A model generated the notes under the pieces. It worked only from the letters and a program-made list of their open reading frames with translations. It made no database searches and had not been told where the DNA came from. A program made the translations under genes and the position numbers. Shown here in pieces: positions 16,579 through 26,045 of a stretch of 64,000 nucleotides of DNA. Source of the stretch: Halobacillus karajensis (lineage in GTDB: Bacteria; Bacillota; Bacilli; Bacillales; Halobacillaceae); assembly GCF_900108515.1 (NCBI RefSeq), contig NZ_FNWW01000001.1, forward strand, positions 434,001 through 498,000, in the 5' to 3' direction. The stretch's first letter is position 1. Each line of letters begins with the position of its first letter.

Positions 16579-19353
16579 TTAGAAGTTTGCAACGATAGAA
16601 GCGATAGAAGTATATTCATCTTCTGGCTTATCGTTCAAAACATTTTCAGCTACTGCAAGTTGCTCAGCAGCAGAAAGTGCTTCATACTCTTCCATTTCAA
16701 GTGCTTCAAGTGCTTGATCCATCTCTGTAATAGAAGCCGCAGCATTTACTTTCGCAATCTTCTCTTGATAATCTGTGATTTCTGCATCAAGTTCTACGGA
16801 AATGACTTCGCTCTCCTCAAACGCTGGATCCTGATCGGCTACTGTAGCCAAGAACCATTCGGCTACTTCTAGACGCTGGACACTTGAAAGGTTGTTATAC
16901 GTACCATTTTCCAAGTTTACTAGAGCCGTTTCAAGTTCTTCTGCTGTTTCCGCATCATTTACATCGTTAACTAGAACAAGTTCAGCTGTTGCATCTTTAA
17001 GTTCTTTTGCAGCTGTTTCGATATCTGCTTTTACTGGAGTATCCGCATCAAGCGCTTCTGTTACGGCCACATAAAGGGCATCTTCTTCTTCACCACCAGC
17101 AGCCACGTATGCTTCTTGTGCTGCTTCTGCTTCTGTTACGGCTGCAGCCAAGTCTTCCTTAGCTTTTGTAGAAGCTTCAAGCGCATTTGTAGCTTCAACT
17201 AGAGAATCAGTGGCTGCAACAAGTGCACCTGTGCTATCAACGTCCACTTCATCTGCAGCTGTCAACGCTTCTTCTACAGCTTTATATAGATCATCATCTT
17301 CTGATCCGCCAGCAGTCAAGTACGCTTCCTGTGCTGCTTCAGCTGCTGTTACAGCTTCAGCAAGCTCTTCTGTAGCCTCTTTAAGGTTATCAAACTCTGT
17401 TTGAAGACCATTCACTAGATGAAGAAGGTTTTGTTCTTCATCTGTTGCCGTTGGATTGCCCTCTTCATCTTCTTCACCTGTCAGTGGCACAAGTGCTTCT
17501 AAGGCGTCTATGTCCTCTTGTGTAGTTTCTGCCTTCACAGAGAATGCCTGGATCGCATTCTCAGCATTAACAAAGTCCACCGCATATTGAACATCTTCTA
17601 CGGTTACTGAACCAATAAGCGCATCCTTATAATCTGAAATGTTATCTTCCTTTACATTTTCAAAATCTGCAGCTAAAAGGTTATAAAGCTTCACTTGTGT
17701 GTTTGCCGTTAGGATAGGATTAACTACATGGACGTAGTTTTCTACTACTTCTACAGAACTGTCAAGGCGCTCTTGAAGAGACTCTGCTACTGTCTTATCA
17801 GCGTCTTTGTTTTCTTTATAATCTTCTGGAAGCTGATGGATAGCCTCTTGTGCAGCTTCCACTTTTTGCGTGAATTCCTCTGCATCAAAATGATCTGTAA
17901 AACCTTCCGTCTCTACATCTGCTTCTACAGATTCAACGGATGCCACAGCAGCCTCTGCTGCTTCAAGGTCATTTTGCAATTCAGCGGCAAGCTGAGCTTC
18001 GTTTACTTGATCAATCAAACCTTGAATCTCAGTTACTGTTTCGAAGTCTTTCCCTTCTTCACCCGTTGTTGCTTCCTCAATGGCTGTAACATAAGCATTA
18101 ATGTAATCCTCCTTTACATTTTCGAAAGGTTTCACATCTAGGGCACGGAATGTTTCCAGCTCACCTTCTGCCGCATTCACAGTATCAACAATGCTGTCTA
18201 ATTGCTCTTGAACATTTACTAGACGAGCGTTTAATAGAACTTTATCATCAGATTCCTTCAGCTCATTCACAAGCTTTTGAGCTGCTTGAACATCCTCTTG
18301 CAATAGAGAATCTTCTGCTGCTTCTACAGCTTCCGTGGCTTCTGCTACGGCAGCAGCCTCTGCTTCAAGCTGAGCGATTGTTTCTTCAGCCGTTACTAGA
18401 GTATCAAGACCCGCGATTTCAGCATCTTCGTCAAGTTCCAAAGCCGCATCCACAAGAACACGCGCTTCTTCAACAGCTTCCGCATCTTCAAGCGTTACCT
18501 CTTCAGGAAGCTCTGCAATGGCTTCTTCAGCAGCTTCCACAGCAGGGGTGACAGCGTCGTAATCTACAGTTACGGTATACTCCTCCCCTTCAACTTCGAA
18601 AGTCACTTCGTTTTCACCGTTCACAAGAGCTTCTTCCAGCTCAACCGTAACGGTGTCTCCATTGCTTAAAGTAACTTCAAGAGTAGTAGCGTCAACAACC
18701 GTTGTACTGTCTACAGTGATATCGGAACCTTCAGAATCCTCTCCTTGCATGGCACGGTAAACCATAACGGCGAAGTCTTTGCGAGTGACATCATCCTTAG
18801 GCATGAATTCGCCGTTTTCGTTACCTTCAATGATTCCATTCTCTGCAGCGATTGCAATCGCTTCTTCTGCCCAGCTGCCTTCTTCAACGTCCGGGAAATC
18901 GTGATTGCTTTCACCAGCTAGTTGGTAAGCGCGGACAATGATCGCTGCTGCTTGTTCACGAGTAAGACGGTCGGCTGGATTGAAATCTCCATTTTCGTCC
19001 CCTTCGAAAATGACTGGTGATGTAGCACGGATCGCGTTATAGAACCAGTCCGTTTCCTCTACATCAGAGAAATCCTCTGTTCCACCAGGCGTAAGGTCTT
19101 TAGCTTTCATAAGTACTTCAGCGGCAGAAGCACGATCAATAACGCCATTTGGGTTAAATGTGCCATCTCCAGGCCCTTGCAGGATTCCCTGGTCTGCCAG
19201 GTGTTGAACCGCTTCTGAATAATATTGGCCATCCTCCACATCACTGAAAACATGGTCGGCAGATACAGCCACTGGTGCTACTGCGGATGCTACAACAGCA
19301 GTTGTCAGTGCAGTTGCAAAAAATTTACGGTTAGACTTCGGTTGGTAAGACAT
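16579..19353 (-). CDS. Long acidic SLH protein, candidate major S-layer subunit
   Basis: A 924-residue secreted protein. ATG at 19353 follows AGGAGG; the signal peptide is residues 1-32 (VAVSA/DHVF). Three SLH domains (about 33-215) are followed by about 700 residues of Glu/Ala/Val-rich, mostly helical sequence without an enzyme motif. Internal repeats are visible: AEAAQEAYLTAGG and AEAAQEAYVAAGG, PFENVKEDYINAY and DFENVKEDNISDY, and many TVEEA-like helices. The very low Lys/Arg and high Asp/Glu content fit a surface lattice in high salt. The strong ribosome site, good sigma-A promoter with long leader, and lack of catalytic domain make it the best candidate for the main S-layer protein; this is inference. 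Confidence 0.85.
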   Translation of the reverse strand: MSYQPKSNRKFFATALTTAVVASAVAPVAVSADHVFSDVEDGQYYSEAVQHLADQGILQGPGDGTFNPNGVIDRASAAEVLMKAKDLTPGGTEDFSDVEETDWFYNAIRATSPVIFEGDENGDFNPADRLTREQAAAIIVRAYQLAGESNHDFPDVEEGSWAEEAIAIAAENGIIEGNENGEFMPKDDVTRKDFAVMVYRAMQGEDSEGSDITVDSTTVVDATTLEVTLSNGDTVTVELEEALVNGENEVTFEVEGEEYTVTVDYDAVTPAVEAAEEAIAELPEEVTLEDAEAVEEARVLVDAALELDEDAEIAGLDTLVTAEETIAQLEAEAAAVAEATEAVEAAEDSLLQEDVQAAQKLVNELKESDDKVLLNARLVNVQEQLDSIVDTVNAAEGELETFRALDVKPFENVKEDYINAYVTAIEEATTGEEGKDFETVTEIQGLIDQVNEAQLAAELQNDLEAAEAAVASVESVEADVETEGFTDHFDAEEFTQKVEAAQEAIHQLPEDYKENKDADKTVAESLQERLDSSVEVVENYVHVVNPILTANTQVKLYNLLAADFENVKEDNISDYKDALIGSVTVEDVQYAVDFVNAENAIQAFSVKAETTQEDIDALEALVPLTGEEDEEGNPTATDEEQNLLHLVNGLQTEFDNLKEATEELAEAVTAAEAAQEAYLTAGGSEDDDLYKAVEEALTAADEVDVDSTGALVAATDSLVEATNALEASTKAKEDLAAAVTEAEAAQEAYVAAGGEEEDALYVAVTEALDADTPVKADIETAAKELKDATAELVLVNDVNDAETAEELETALVNLENGTYNNLSSVQRLEVAEWFLATVADQDPAFEESEVISVELDAEITDYQEKIAKVNAAASITEMDQALEALEMEEYEALSAAEQLAVAENVLNDKPEDEYTSIASIVANF

Positions 19354-19875
19354 AATGATGATCCTCCTAGAAAGATATTTTTCAACCGATCGGCAATCCT
19401 CTGAATCAAGGGTTTCCAATCAGCAGATTTACTCAAGACATTTAACCCATTACCTCCAATATGTATAAATCCAAGGTGGCCTATGAGTCTATTTAATTAC
19501 AAAAATAGTTTCAAATTCTTGTAATGGGTAAATTTGCTTACTCATTAATCATACAAGATTTGATTTTTATTTCAACAGAAAGATTGTATTTTTTTGAAAA
19601 AACCTGAATATTTTCCCTCCATAACCCTCTCCATTCCCTTATATCGGTCATACAAGTGAAATTTTTAGTGTTTTCATAAGAAAATTACTATTATTTTTTA
19701 AAAAATCATTTATAATAGTTCTGAATTCACCGACTTTATAAGGGGGTATTAAAGCACCGGTCTGTGGTCCTGTTATAGAATTGTTAAATCAATCATTCCT
19801 TCAAACATCTACAAAAAGTGATAAAATATAGAATGGCATTGATATGTTCCTATCGTAATTAAAAGGTGGTCCACC
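19354..19875. other. Divergent regulatory region between the S-layer gene and the MBOAT gene
   Basis: About 520 AT-rich bases. The minus side carries a promoter (19548-19575) and a leader of roughly 190 bases. The plus side has TATAAT at 19711-19716 without a clear -35. No reading frame of note was found; two tiny frames behind GGAGG in the S-layer leader (ATG GGT TAA near 19440) may be chance. Confidence 0.55.
19548..19575 (-). promoter_or_regulatory. Candidate sigma-A promoter of the S-layer gene
   Basis: On the minus strand TTGAAA (-35, 5 of 6), a 16-base spacer and TATGAT (-10, 5 of 6). It predicts a leader of about 185-190 bases before the ATG, a layout often seen for S-layer genes with stable mRNA. 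Confidence 0.6.
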
Positions 19876-21288
19876 ATGGTATTTAGTCATTTAGTCTTTC
19901 TTTTTTGTTTCTTACCGATTGTCTTAATTTCTTACTTTCTAGCACCAAAATTTTTCAAGAATATCATTCTACTGATCGCTAGTTTGTTTTTTTATGCCTG
20001 GGGCGAACCGATCTATATTTTCCTGATGTTGTTTTCCATCCAAATGAATTACTTCTTAGGCCGTTTGATTGGCAAAGATCCTTCAAAAAAACGTGGATAT
20101 CTGATCCTTGCGATCGTCGGAAATGTTTTTATACTTGGGTTTTTCAAATATGCGGATTTCTTCATTACCAATGTGAACCGTTTTTTTGGCACATCTTTGG
20201 AGTTACTGGAGCTGCCGTTACCGATTGGTATTTCCTTCTTTACGTTTCAAGCGATGAGTTATGTGATTGATGTATATAGAAAAGAAGTGGAACCACAGAG
20301 GAACCTTATAGCATTAGCCCTTTATATTTCGTTCTTTCCTCAATTAGTGGCCGGCCCGATTGTCCGCTACCATTCGATTAACGAACAGCTGAAAAGACGT
20401 CACGTTACGCTTGAGAAGTTTTCTGATGGAGTGAGACGGTTTATTACAGGGCTTGCTAAGAAAGTTCTCCTTGCGAATGGACTCGGAGAAGTCGCTGATG
20501 CTGTATTTAACAGTTCAGTGGATGAGATGAGTCTCGCTACAGCGTGGGTAGGGATTGCTGCTTATACATTACAAATCTATTTTGACTTTTCCGGGTACAG
20601 CGATATGGCTATTGGGCTTGGGAAGATGTTCGGCTTTGATTTCCTTGAAAACTTCCGTTATCCCTATATTTCTACGAGTGTTTCAGAATTCTGGAAACGC
20701 TGGCACATTTCCTTAGGATCCTGGTTCAGAGATTATGTCTATATTCCTTTAGGGGGAAACCGCGGAGGATGGTTTAAAACGATTCGAAATCTATTAATCG
20801 TATGGACAATTACAGGTTTTTGGCATGGATCCAGCTGGACGTTTATGGCCTGGGGGTTTTATTATGGTGTCTTAATTACATTGGAACGTCTTGGTATGGC
20901 TCGAGTATTGACTCGCCTATGGAAGCCTGTGCAACACCTCTACTTATTATGGATAGTCATGATTGGCTGGGTTTTCTTCCGAGCGGATGACTTTTCTTAC
21001 TCTCTTTCCTACATACAGCGGATGTTCGGCATCGGAGTGAAAACGCTGGTAGACAGTGAAAGTTATCTTTATATGAATGATTATTGGTATCTCTTCCTTT
21101 TCGGAATCGCCTTCAGCCTGCCCGTTTGGCCTTATATGAAAGGAAAACTTACGGCTGTTTTTCAGTGGAAGCCAACGAAAGTCCTTACGCCTATTATTTC
21201 GACAGTCTTTTATATGCTGTTAATGGTCGGTGTAATGATCCAGCTTGTGAACTCAACCTATAATCCATTTATTTATTTCAGATTTTAG
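19876..21288 (+). CDS. MBOAT-family O-acyltransferase (AlgI/PatA-like)
   Basis: A 470-residue polytopic membrane protein (about ten segments). It has the MBOAT signature: LPLPIGISFFTFQAMSY, SFFPQLVAGPI, then EFWKRWHISLGSWF and the catalytic His in TGFWHGSSWTFMAWG. Such proteins pass acetyl groups across the membrane to a partner that acetylates an extracellular polymer. The next gene, 15 bases downstream, is a DHHW/AlgJ-like partner. In the B. cereus group, PatA/PatB pairs acetylate the wall polysaccharide that holds SLH proteins. The position directly opposite the S-layer gene suggests the same role here. Start: ATG behind AAGGTGG. Confidence 0.9.
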   Translation: MVFSHLVFLFCFLPIVLISYFLAPKFFKNIILLIASLFFYAWGEPIYIFLMLFSIQMNYFLGRLIGKDPSKKRGYLILAIVGNVFILGFFKYADFFITNVNRFFGTSLELLELPLPIGISFFTFQAMSYVIDVYRKEVEPQRNLIALALYISFFPQLVAGPIVRYHSINEQLKRRHVTLEKFSDGVRRFITGLAKKVLLANGLGEVADAVFNSSVDEMSLATAWVGIAAYTLQIYFDFSGYSDMAIGLGKMFGFDFLENFRYPYISTSVSEFWKRWHISLGSWFRDYVYIPLGGNRGGWFKTIRNLLIVWTITGFWHGSSWTFMAWGFYYGVLITLERLGMARVLTRLWKPVQHLYLLWIVMIGWVFFRADDFSYSLSYIQRMFGIGVKTLVDSESYLYMNDYWYLFLFGIAFSLPVWPYMKGKLTAVFQWKPTKVLTPIISTVFYMLLMVGVMIQLVNSTYNPFIYFRF

Positions 21289-21303
21289 AAGGGGAAGGTA
21301 TGG

Positions 21304-22512
21304 ATGAAGAAATTGACCAATCTATTCATTTCTATTTCTTTCATTGGTTTCATTATCGGAATAGGGATTTTCGCAGGAGTTACTCCGGCAAAGGAAACGT
21401 CCTATATCGAAAATCGCTCGCTTGCTCCTCCTCCCTCTCTAGAAAAGGGCAAATTTGTGAATGGAGGGTTCATGGAGGATTTTGAATCTTTTTTTACAGA
21501 CCAATTCCCTCTAAGGGATACATGGTTGAAAGCTTACCTGAATACTCAGGAAGCCTTAGGAAAAACATTTCTGCTAGGGTATTATGTATCCGAAGAGAAT
21601 TGGATAACGAAAGAACCAGATCATTCCTTTCCCGCTGATGCCTTGACCGATGGAGCAGAAAAAGTCACCAGTCTCCATCATACTTTAAAAGAGAAAGGGA
21701 TCGAATTGTATTATATAAATACCCCGCATAAAGTCAGCAATATGCAGTTCCTGCTCCCCGACTATATAGAACGGGGCTCTTATGACCGGGTACGCCATCA
21801 CTTCCTAACTTCTTTGAATAAGAACATCCCAAAGCTCGATATGGTAGACCTATTCAACGAGACTTTTACTCATAAGGAGATGAAGGAACTATTCTACAAA
21901 ACGGATCACCACTGGAACGCCCAGGGGGCTTTTCATGGCTATACATGGATCAGTGAGTGGCTGGATTCGGAAAGGGATTCCTTTACTCTTCAACCGGACA
22001 GGTTGAATAAGGATCACTTTCAAAAACAATGTCTTCCGGGGAAAGATTTCGTCGGAAGCTACAATCGTCAGCTTTACTTATCGGTAGAGACAAAAGAGAA
22101 GAAATGTGCCTACTTTCCGACTAACCATTCTTATGAAGACTTTGTGGTAGAAGCTAATGGAAAAGTGGTAGATTATGAATCCGTGTTTGGGAGAGCTTTT
22201 CATACTAACGAGAAAAGAGTTTATTACAGCACCCTTTATACCAAAGATCTCAGGGAGTTGAAGATCACGAATCCAGCCCTCAAAGGTCAAGGAGAGAAAG
22301 CCCTTGTCATTAAAGATTCATACGCGAACGCTTTATCTTTTCTTCTAGCGGAGCAGTTCTATGAAACGACTTATTATGACCCACGGTACAATAAAGATCG
22401 GGCCTTGATCGATTACATCGAAAATCACGACTTTGACCTGGTAATCTTGATGTATAATGACCCGGCAAGTGATGGAGCTATTTATGAATTTGGAAAACCT
22501 ATAGAACCTTAG
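21304..22512 (+). CDS. DHHW-family (AlgJ/AlgX-like) acetyltransferase partner
   Basis: A 402-residue protein with one N-terminal membrane anchor (about 5-25) and an external SGNH-hydrolase-like domain. The family motif DHHWNAQGAF (about residues 200-209) supplies the Asp-x-His pair, and KDSYANALSF (about 339-348) supplies the candidate catalytic Ser. AlgJ/AlgX-type proteins take acetyl groups from an MBOAT partner and move them to a polysaccharide. It lies 15 bases after the MBOAT gene, so the two form an operon. The ATG at 21304 (MKKLTN) follows GGGAAGG; an overlapping out-of-frame ATG at 21301 is ignored. Confidence 0.85.
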   Translation: MKKLTNLFISISFIGFIIGIGIFAGVTPAKETSYIENRSLAPPPSLEKGKFVNGGFMEDFESFFTDQFPLRDTWLKAYLNTQEALGKTFLLGYYVSEENWITKEPDHSFPADALTDGAEKVTSLHHTLKEKGIELYYINTPHKVSNMQFLLPDYIERGSYDRVRHHFLTSLNKNIPKLDMVDLFNETFTHKEMKELFYKTDHHWNAQGAFHGYTWISEWLDSERDSFTLQPDRLNKDHFQKQCLPGKDFVGSYNRQLYLSVETKEKKCAYFPTNHSYEDFVVEANGKVVDYESVFGRAFHTNEKRVYYSTLYTKDLRELKITNPALKGQGEKALVIKDSYANALSFLLAEQFYETTYYDPRYNKDRALIDYIENHDFDLVILMYNDPASDGAIYEFGKPIEP

Positions 22513-22633
22513 GATGAAGCCAGTACTTTTTAAGGAAGGTGGCTTTTTAAAAGGGATAGAGGGGAATGGCTAATGAACGCATTTCGGTATCCGTGGCAGT
22601 GTGCACGTATTCATCCCCGAGCCAAAAGAGCCT

Positions 22634-22671
22634 AAAACAGGCGGTCGGGACTTTTTCCGACCGCCTGTTTT
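22634..22671. terminator. Bidirectional terminator between converging genes
   Basis: AAAACAGGCGGTCGG (22634-22648) pairs perfectly with CCGACCGCCTGTTTT (22657-22671). It can serve both the acetylation operon and the converging SLH-subtilase gene. Confidence 0.92.
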
Positions 22672-22673
22672 GC

Positions 22674-24308
22674 TTACATGGAACGAGCAAGCACAGCGGC
22701 AAGCTCTGAACGTGTAATATTCTTCTCGGGACCAAACGTTCCATCTGGGAATCCAGTAACCACCCCAGCATTCCCTACCGCCATGACAGCGTCATAACAA
22801 TAGCAATCTTCCGATACATCCGGGAATGAGACCTGTTTTTCTGAAGGGAGATCAAATACACGATGAATCATGACAGCGACCTCTGCCCTCGTAATTTTCT
22901 GTTTCGGTGCAAACGTCCCATCAGGAAGGCCTTTGATCCACCCCTCTTCTACTGCTGAGGCAATGTAGCCTGAGCCAAAGGAGGAAGCAGGAACATCAGG
23001 GAATGATGTTTCTCTTTTCGTTCCGTCAAGACCCAAACTTCTCCCGATCATCGTTACAACTTCTTCACGTGTGATTTCCCCAAGTGGAGCAAACGTTCCA
23101 TCTTTGGTTCCTTTCACAATTTCATCCTTATATAGTTGTTGAATATAAGGATAATACCAGTTTTTCTTCGTGATATCGGCAAAAGGTTTGGACAATGACT
23201 GTACTAATCCATGTCCATAATCATAGTCTTTTCCTTCTTCTCCTAAATCAACGGTGTGTTGTTCAAGAAGCTCGTGCCATTTGTCCTTGCTTGTATTCGG
23301 ATAGGCTTCCATCGTCAATGCGAGCACCCCGCTCACATAAGGGGCTGCCATCGAGGTTCCATTCATACTTCTATATCCATCCGGATCATTCTCCGTCGTA
23401 ATATAGGTGCTGTATATGTTTGTGCCTGGTGCGACAAAATCCAGGGACTTCCCACCATAGGAGAATAACGCTCTTGTATTCTTCTCGTCTACGGCGCCTA
23501 CACTGATGACACTTTCATAACGTGCCGGATACATGACATCATTTAAGTACTCTCCACTGCAAAGCACTCCATTTCCTGATGCTGCAACAACAGAGATCCC
23601 TGCCTCTTCCGCCTCTTTTAATGTGTTTTTCATACCTGTGGAAGGCTGACAGGAGGTCAAGCTTAAATTAATGATGTCTACCTTTTCTTTGATGGCCCAC
23701 TCGATCCCTGCAATGATTTCACTTTCCCAGCCATCTCCTTCTTTATTTAAAGCTTTGACCGCATAGATGTCTGCATCTGGGGCTACTCCCACTACTCCAA
23801 TATCATTATCTTCTGCAGCGATGACGCCTGCCACGTGCGTGCCATGACCATTATCATCGCTCCAGCTTTCGGTTTCATCTAAAACACTGACGCCTTTTGT
23901 AATGTCCAAGTCAGGGTGATCAGGATCAATCCCCGTATCAATGATAGCGATTTTCACACCATCACCACGCAAGCCCCATTCTCTGGATTGGGGAGTCTTT
24001 GTCGATTCATATCCCCATGTTTCTTTCTGGGCACTTGTTTTGATTTTTTGGTCATCTTCCACCCACTCAATTCCGGGGATGGCTTTTAACCATTTTTCTT
24101 CCTCTTTACTAATAGAGGCTGATACGGCTGGGATTTCATCATATGTATAGTGAATGTCAACAGATTCTAAGATTTCGTGATTCATAGATTCATCAAAACC
24201 GATGATCACCCTTGTTAAGTCCTCTTTCTCCTCTGCCGATACACCACCTGCCGCGATTATTAAAAAAGCGGTTACCCCTAAAGTAAGCGTTTTGATTGCC
24301 TGTTTCAT
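22674..24308 (-). CDS. SLH-anchored subtilisin-like protease
   Basis: A 544-residue secreted S8 protease. Signal peptide 1-25; I9-like prodomain about 30-90; catalytic Asp124 (AIIDTGIDPDH), His155 (NGHGTHVAG) and Ser319 (NGTSMAAPYVSG), with SGN at about 244-246 for the oxyanion. Cys220 and Cys250 in the catalytic domain could form a disulfide, unusual for Bacillus subtilisins. Three SLH domains (about 365-544) anchor it; the third linker carries two further Cys (DCYCYDA). It is compact compared with the giant SLH-subtilase at 3644 and has no PA insert. A likely role is surface protein turnover or nutrient proteolysis. AAGGAGGGG precedes the ATG. Confidence 0.92.
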   Translation of the reverse strand: MKQAIKTLTLGVTAFLIIAAGGVSAEEKEDLTRVIIGFDESMNHEILESVDIHYTYDEIPAVSASISKEEEKWLKAIPGIEWVEDDQKIKTSAQKETWGYESTKTPQSREWGLRGDGVKIAIIDTGIDPDHPDLDITKGVSVLDETESWSDDNGHGTHVAGVIAAEDNDIGVVGVAPDADIYAVKALNKEGDGWESEIIAGIEWAIKEKVDIINLSLTSCQPSTGMKNTLKEAEEAGISVVAASGNGVLCSGEYLNDVMYPARYESVISVGAVDEKNTRALFSYGGKSLDFVAPGTNIYSTYITTENDPDGYRSMNGTSMAAPYVSGVLALTMEAYPNTSKDKWHELLEQHTVDLGEEGKDYDYGHGLVQSLSKPFADITKKNWYYPYIQQLYKDEIVKGTKDGTFAPLGEITREEVVTMIGRSLGLDGTKRETSFPDVPASSFGSGYIASAVEEGWIKGLPDGTFAPKQKITRAEVAVMIHRVFDLPSEKQVSFPDVSEDCYCYDAVMAVGNAGVVTGFPDGTFGPEKNITRSELAAVLARSM

Positions 24309-24326
24309 AATTCCCCTCCTTGATGA

Positions 24327-24364
24327 TAAAAAAAATAGAAGCGAACAAAACGTCCGCTTCTATT
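24327..24364 (-). terminator. Terminator of the second SLH-amidase gene
   Basis: AATAGAAGCG (24334-24343) pairs with CGCTTCTATT (24355-24364), followed by eight T on the minus strand. It sits just inside the leader of the subtilase gene. Confidence 0.88.
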
Positions 24365-24367
24365 ACC

Positions 24368-25750
24368 TTATTCTTTCCAATTATAATAGTCAACAACCCC
24401 CATAGCAATGGCTCTTGCAGCCGCTTCTCTATAATGATCGGTTTTTAATTTAGAAGCGTCCGTTTCATTTGTTAAAAAGCCAATTTCTGTGAGGACAGCT
24501 GGGAGAGGATTGTGCTTAACGACTCGATATCCTACATTCTTCACCCCTCTGTTACTCATATCCATCTCTTTATAGAGGCGATTATTAATGAAAGTTGCCA
24601 GTTTGACACTTGCATACTCACGATTTGATAACCCCGCTGCATAATAGAAGGTCTCCACCCCTGTCGCACTACTTGCAAATGCGTTTGCATGAATACTGAC
24701 AAAGGCATCGGCATCATTCTTTGTGGCCAGGGCTACACGTCCATCCAAAGATGGATACCAGTCTGTCTGGCGTGTCATCACGACATCTACCCCCGTATTT
24801 TCCATATATTCGCTGGCTTTCAAACTCACATCCAGGACGAGTTCTTTTTCTACTAAACCGTTCGCACTTGCCCCAGGGTCCCTTCCCCCATGCCCCGGAT
24901 CCAGAGCTATCGTCCAATTTCCTTGGGGCTTATCTAGTAAATAGTAAGAGTGAACATACCCTTTAAGATTCCCCGAATGGATAAATCTCCAGTCTCCCTC
25001 TTTCTTATAAACCGACACCGTTTCACCAGTCATTAACCTGCCTACCGTTTCGTACTGAGTCCCAGGTCCTTGACGAACATTCAAAAAGTCCGCATCGACC
25101 ACTTTTTTACTGAGCACCTCAAGGTCTTCTTCCTGCGAAACTTTAAAAGCCGAGTTTAGCCCGCGGGCAACGAACAGGGAAAACTCTGTTCGGGTAATGG
25201 TCTTACCAGGAAGGAAGTATCCTCCGGGAGTCCCTTCAGAAATACCAGCTGTAGTCAGTAGGTTTACAGACTGATACACAGGACTCTTTTGGTTTACATC
25301 TTTATAGGAAATATCACTGGTATCTTCCAGATCGAGAGCATGGGAAATAAGATAAGCCATTTCCCCACGTGTCATCATAGACTTCGGTTTGTATGTACCA
25401 TCTGGATACCCTTTGATGATCCCTGCTTCCACAGCCGATTGAATATATCCAGAGGCATATGAACGTTCGTTAACATCAGGGAACGCTGATTTTCTTACTT
25501 GACCATTTAGACCGAGCGCACGGCCAACCATTGTAGCTGCCTGCTCTCTTGTTACTTCATCTGTCCCATGAAAGTGACCATCCGGATAACCCTTTACGAC
25601 GGATTTTCCAACCAAATACGTGATTTCACTGGTATACTTTGCAGGAATTCCTTCCATTGATGACGCGGATACCTTTATAACAGGCAGTTGACCTATGACT
25701 AAACTTAGCAAAAACAAACTTATCAACATACGTAAAACTTTCATGATCAT
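24368..25750 (-). CDS. N-acetylmuramoyl-L-alanine amidase with SLH and SH3b domains (copy 2)
   Basis: A secreted amidase of about 460 residues, a paralogue of the gene at 1953-3326 with the same order: signal peptide (to about 30, IKVSA/SS), three SLH domains, SH3b (about 205-265), Amidase_3. Active-site motifs are LDPGHGGRDPG, LVEKELVLD, VSIHANAF and LTEIGFL. ATG at 25750 (MIMKVLR) begins a good signal peptide; AAGGAG lies 12-13 bases upstream, a rather long gap, so the frame could also start at 25783 (MIYIKKEYG). Two near-identical SLH-amidases may be expressed in different conditions. It is followed by its own terminator. Confidence 0.9.
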   Translation of the reverse strand: MIMKVLRMLISLFLLSLVIGQLPVIKVSASSMEGIPAKYTSEITYLVGKSVVKGYPDGHFHGTDEVTREQAATMVGRALGLNGQVRKSAFPDVNERSYASGYIQSAVEAGIIKGYPDGTYKPKSMMTRGEMAYLISHALDLEDTSDISYKDVNQKSPVYQSVNLLTTAGISEGTPGGYFLPGKTITRTEFSLFVARGLNSAFKVSQEEDLEVLSKKVVDADFLNVRQGPGTQYETVGRLMTGETVSVYKKEGDWRFIHSGNLKGYVHSYYLLDKPQGNWTIALDPGHGGRDPGASANGLVEKELVLDVSLKASEYMENTGVDVVMTRQTDWYPSLDGRVALATKNDADAFVSIHANAFASSATGVETFYYAAGLSNREYASVKLATFINNRLYKEMDMSNRGVKNVGYRVVKHNPLPAVLTEIGFLTNETDASKLKTDHYREAAARAIAMGVVDYYNWKE

Positions 25751-26045
25751 TTTATAACCGTACTCCTTTTTAATATAAATCACAGGAGCAGCTAAGACGA
25801 CACTTCAACGGTCCTACTCCCTCCTCTGATTTTCGTATGATGCAGCAAAAACTAGCTGTTCATTATATCGGAAAAATCCGACATCTTTTTCACCCTGCTC
25901 CAACTCTTTTTTCTTTTTTTCTATCGTTTTATGGGGAGATCTAACGCTTTTATAAAAATTTGGAAGAATCAGTGCTATTCAGAAATCAATGTATCTGTTA
26001 AATTATTATTTGAATCTATTATTTAATGGGGAGGAATATTTTTTA

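Noticed and set aside
17728-18551. Long open frames opposite the S-layer gene
   Set aside because: They arise from the biased Glu/Ala codon use of the S-layer gene; compositions are Leu/Gln or Phe/Cys-rich with no domain.
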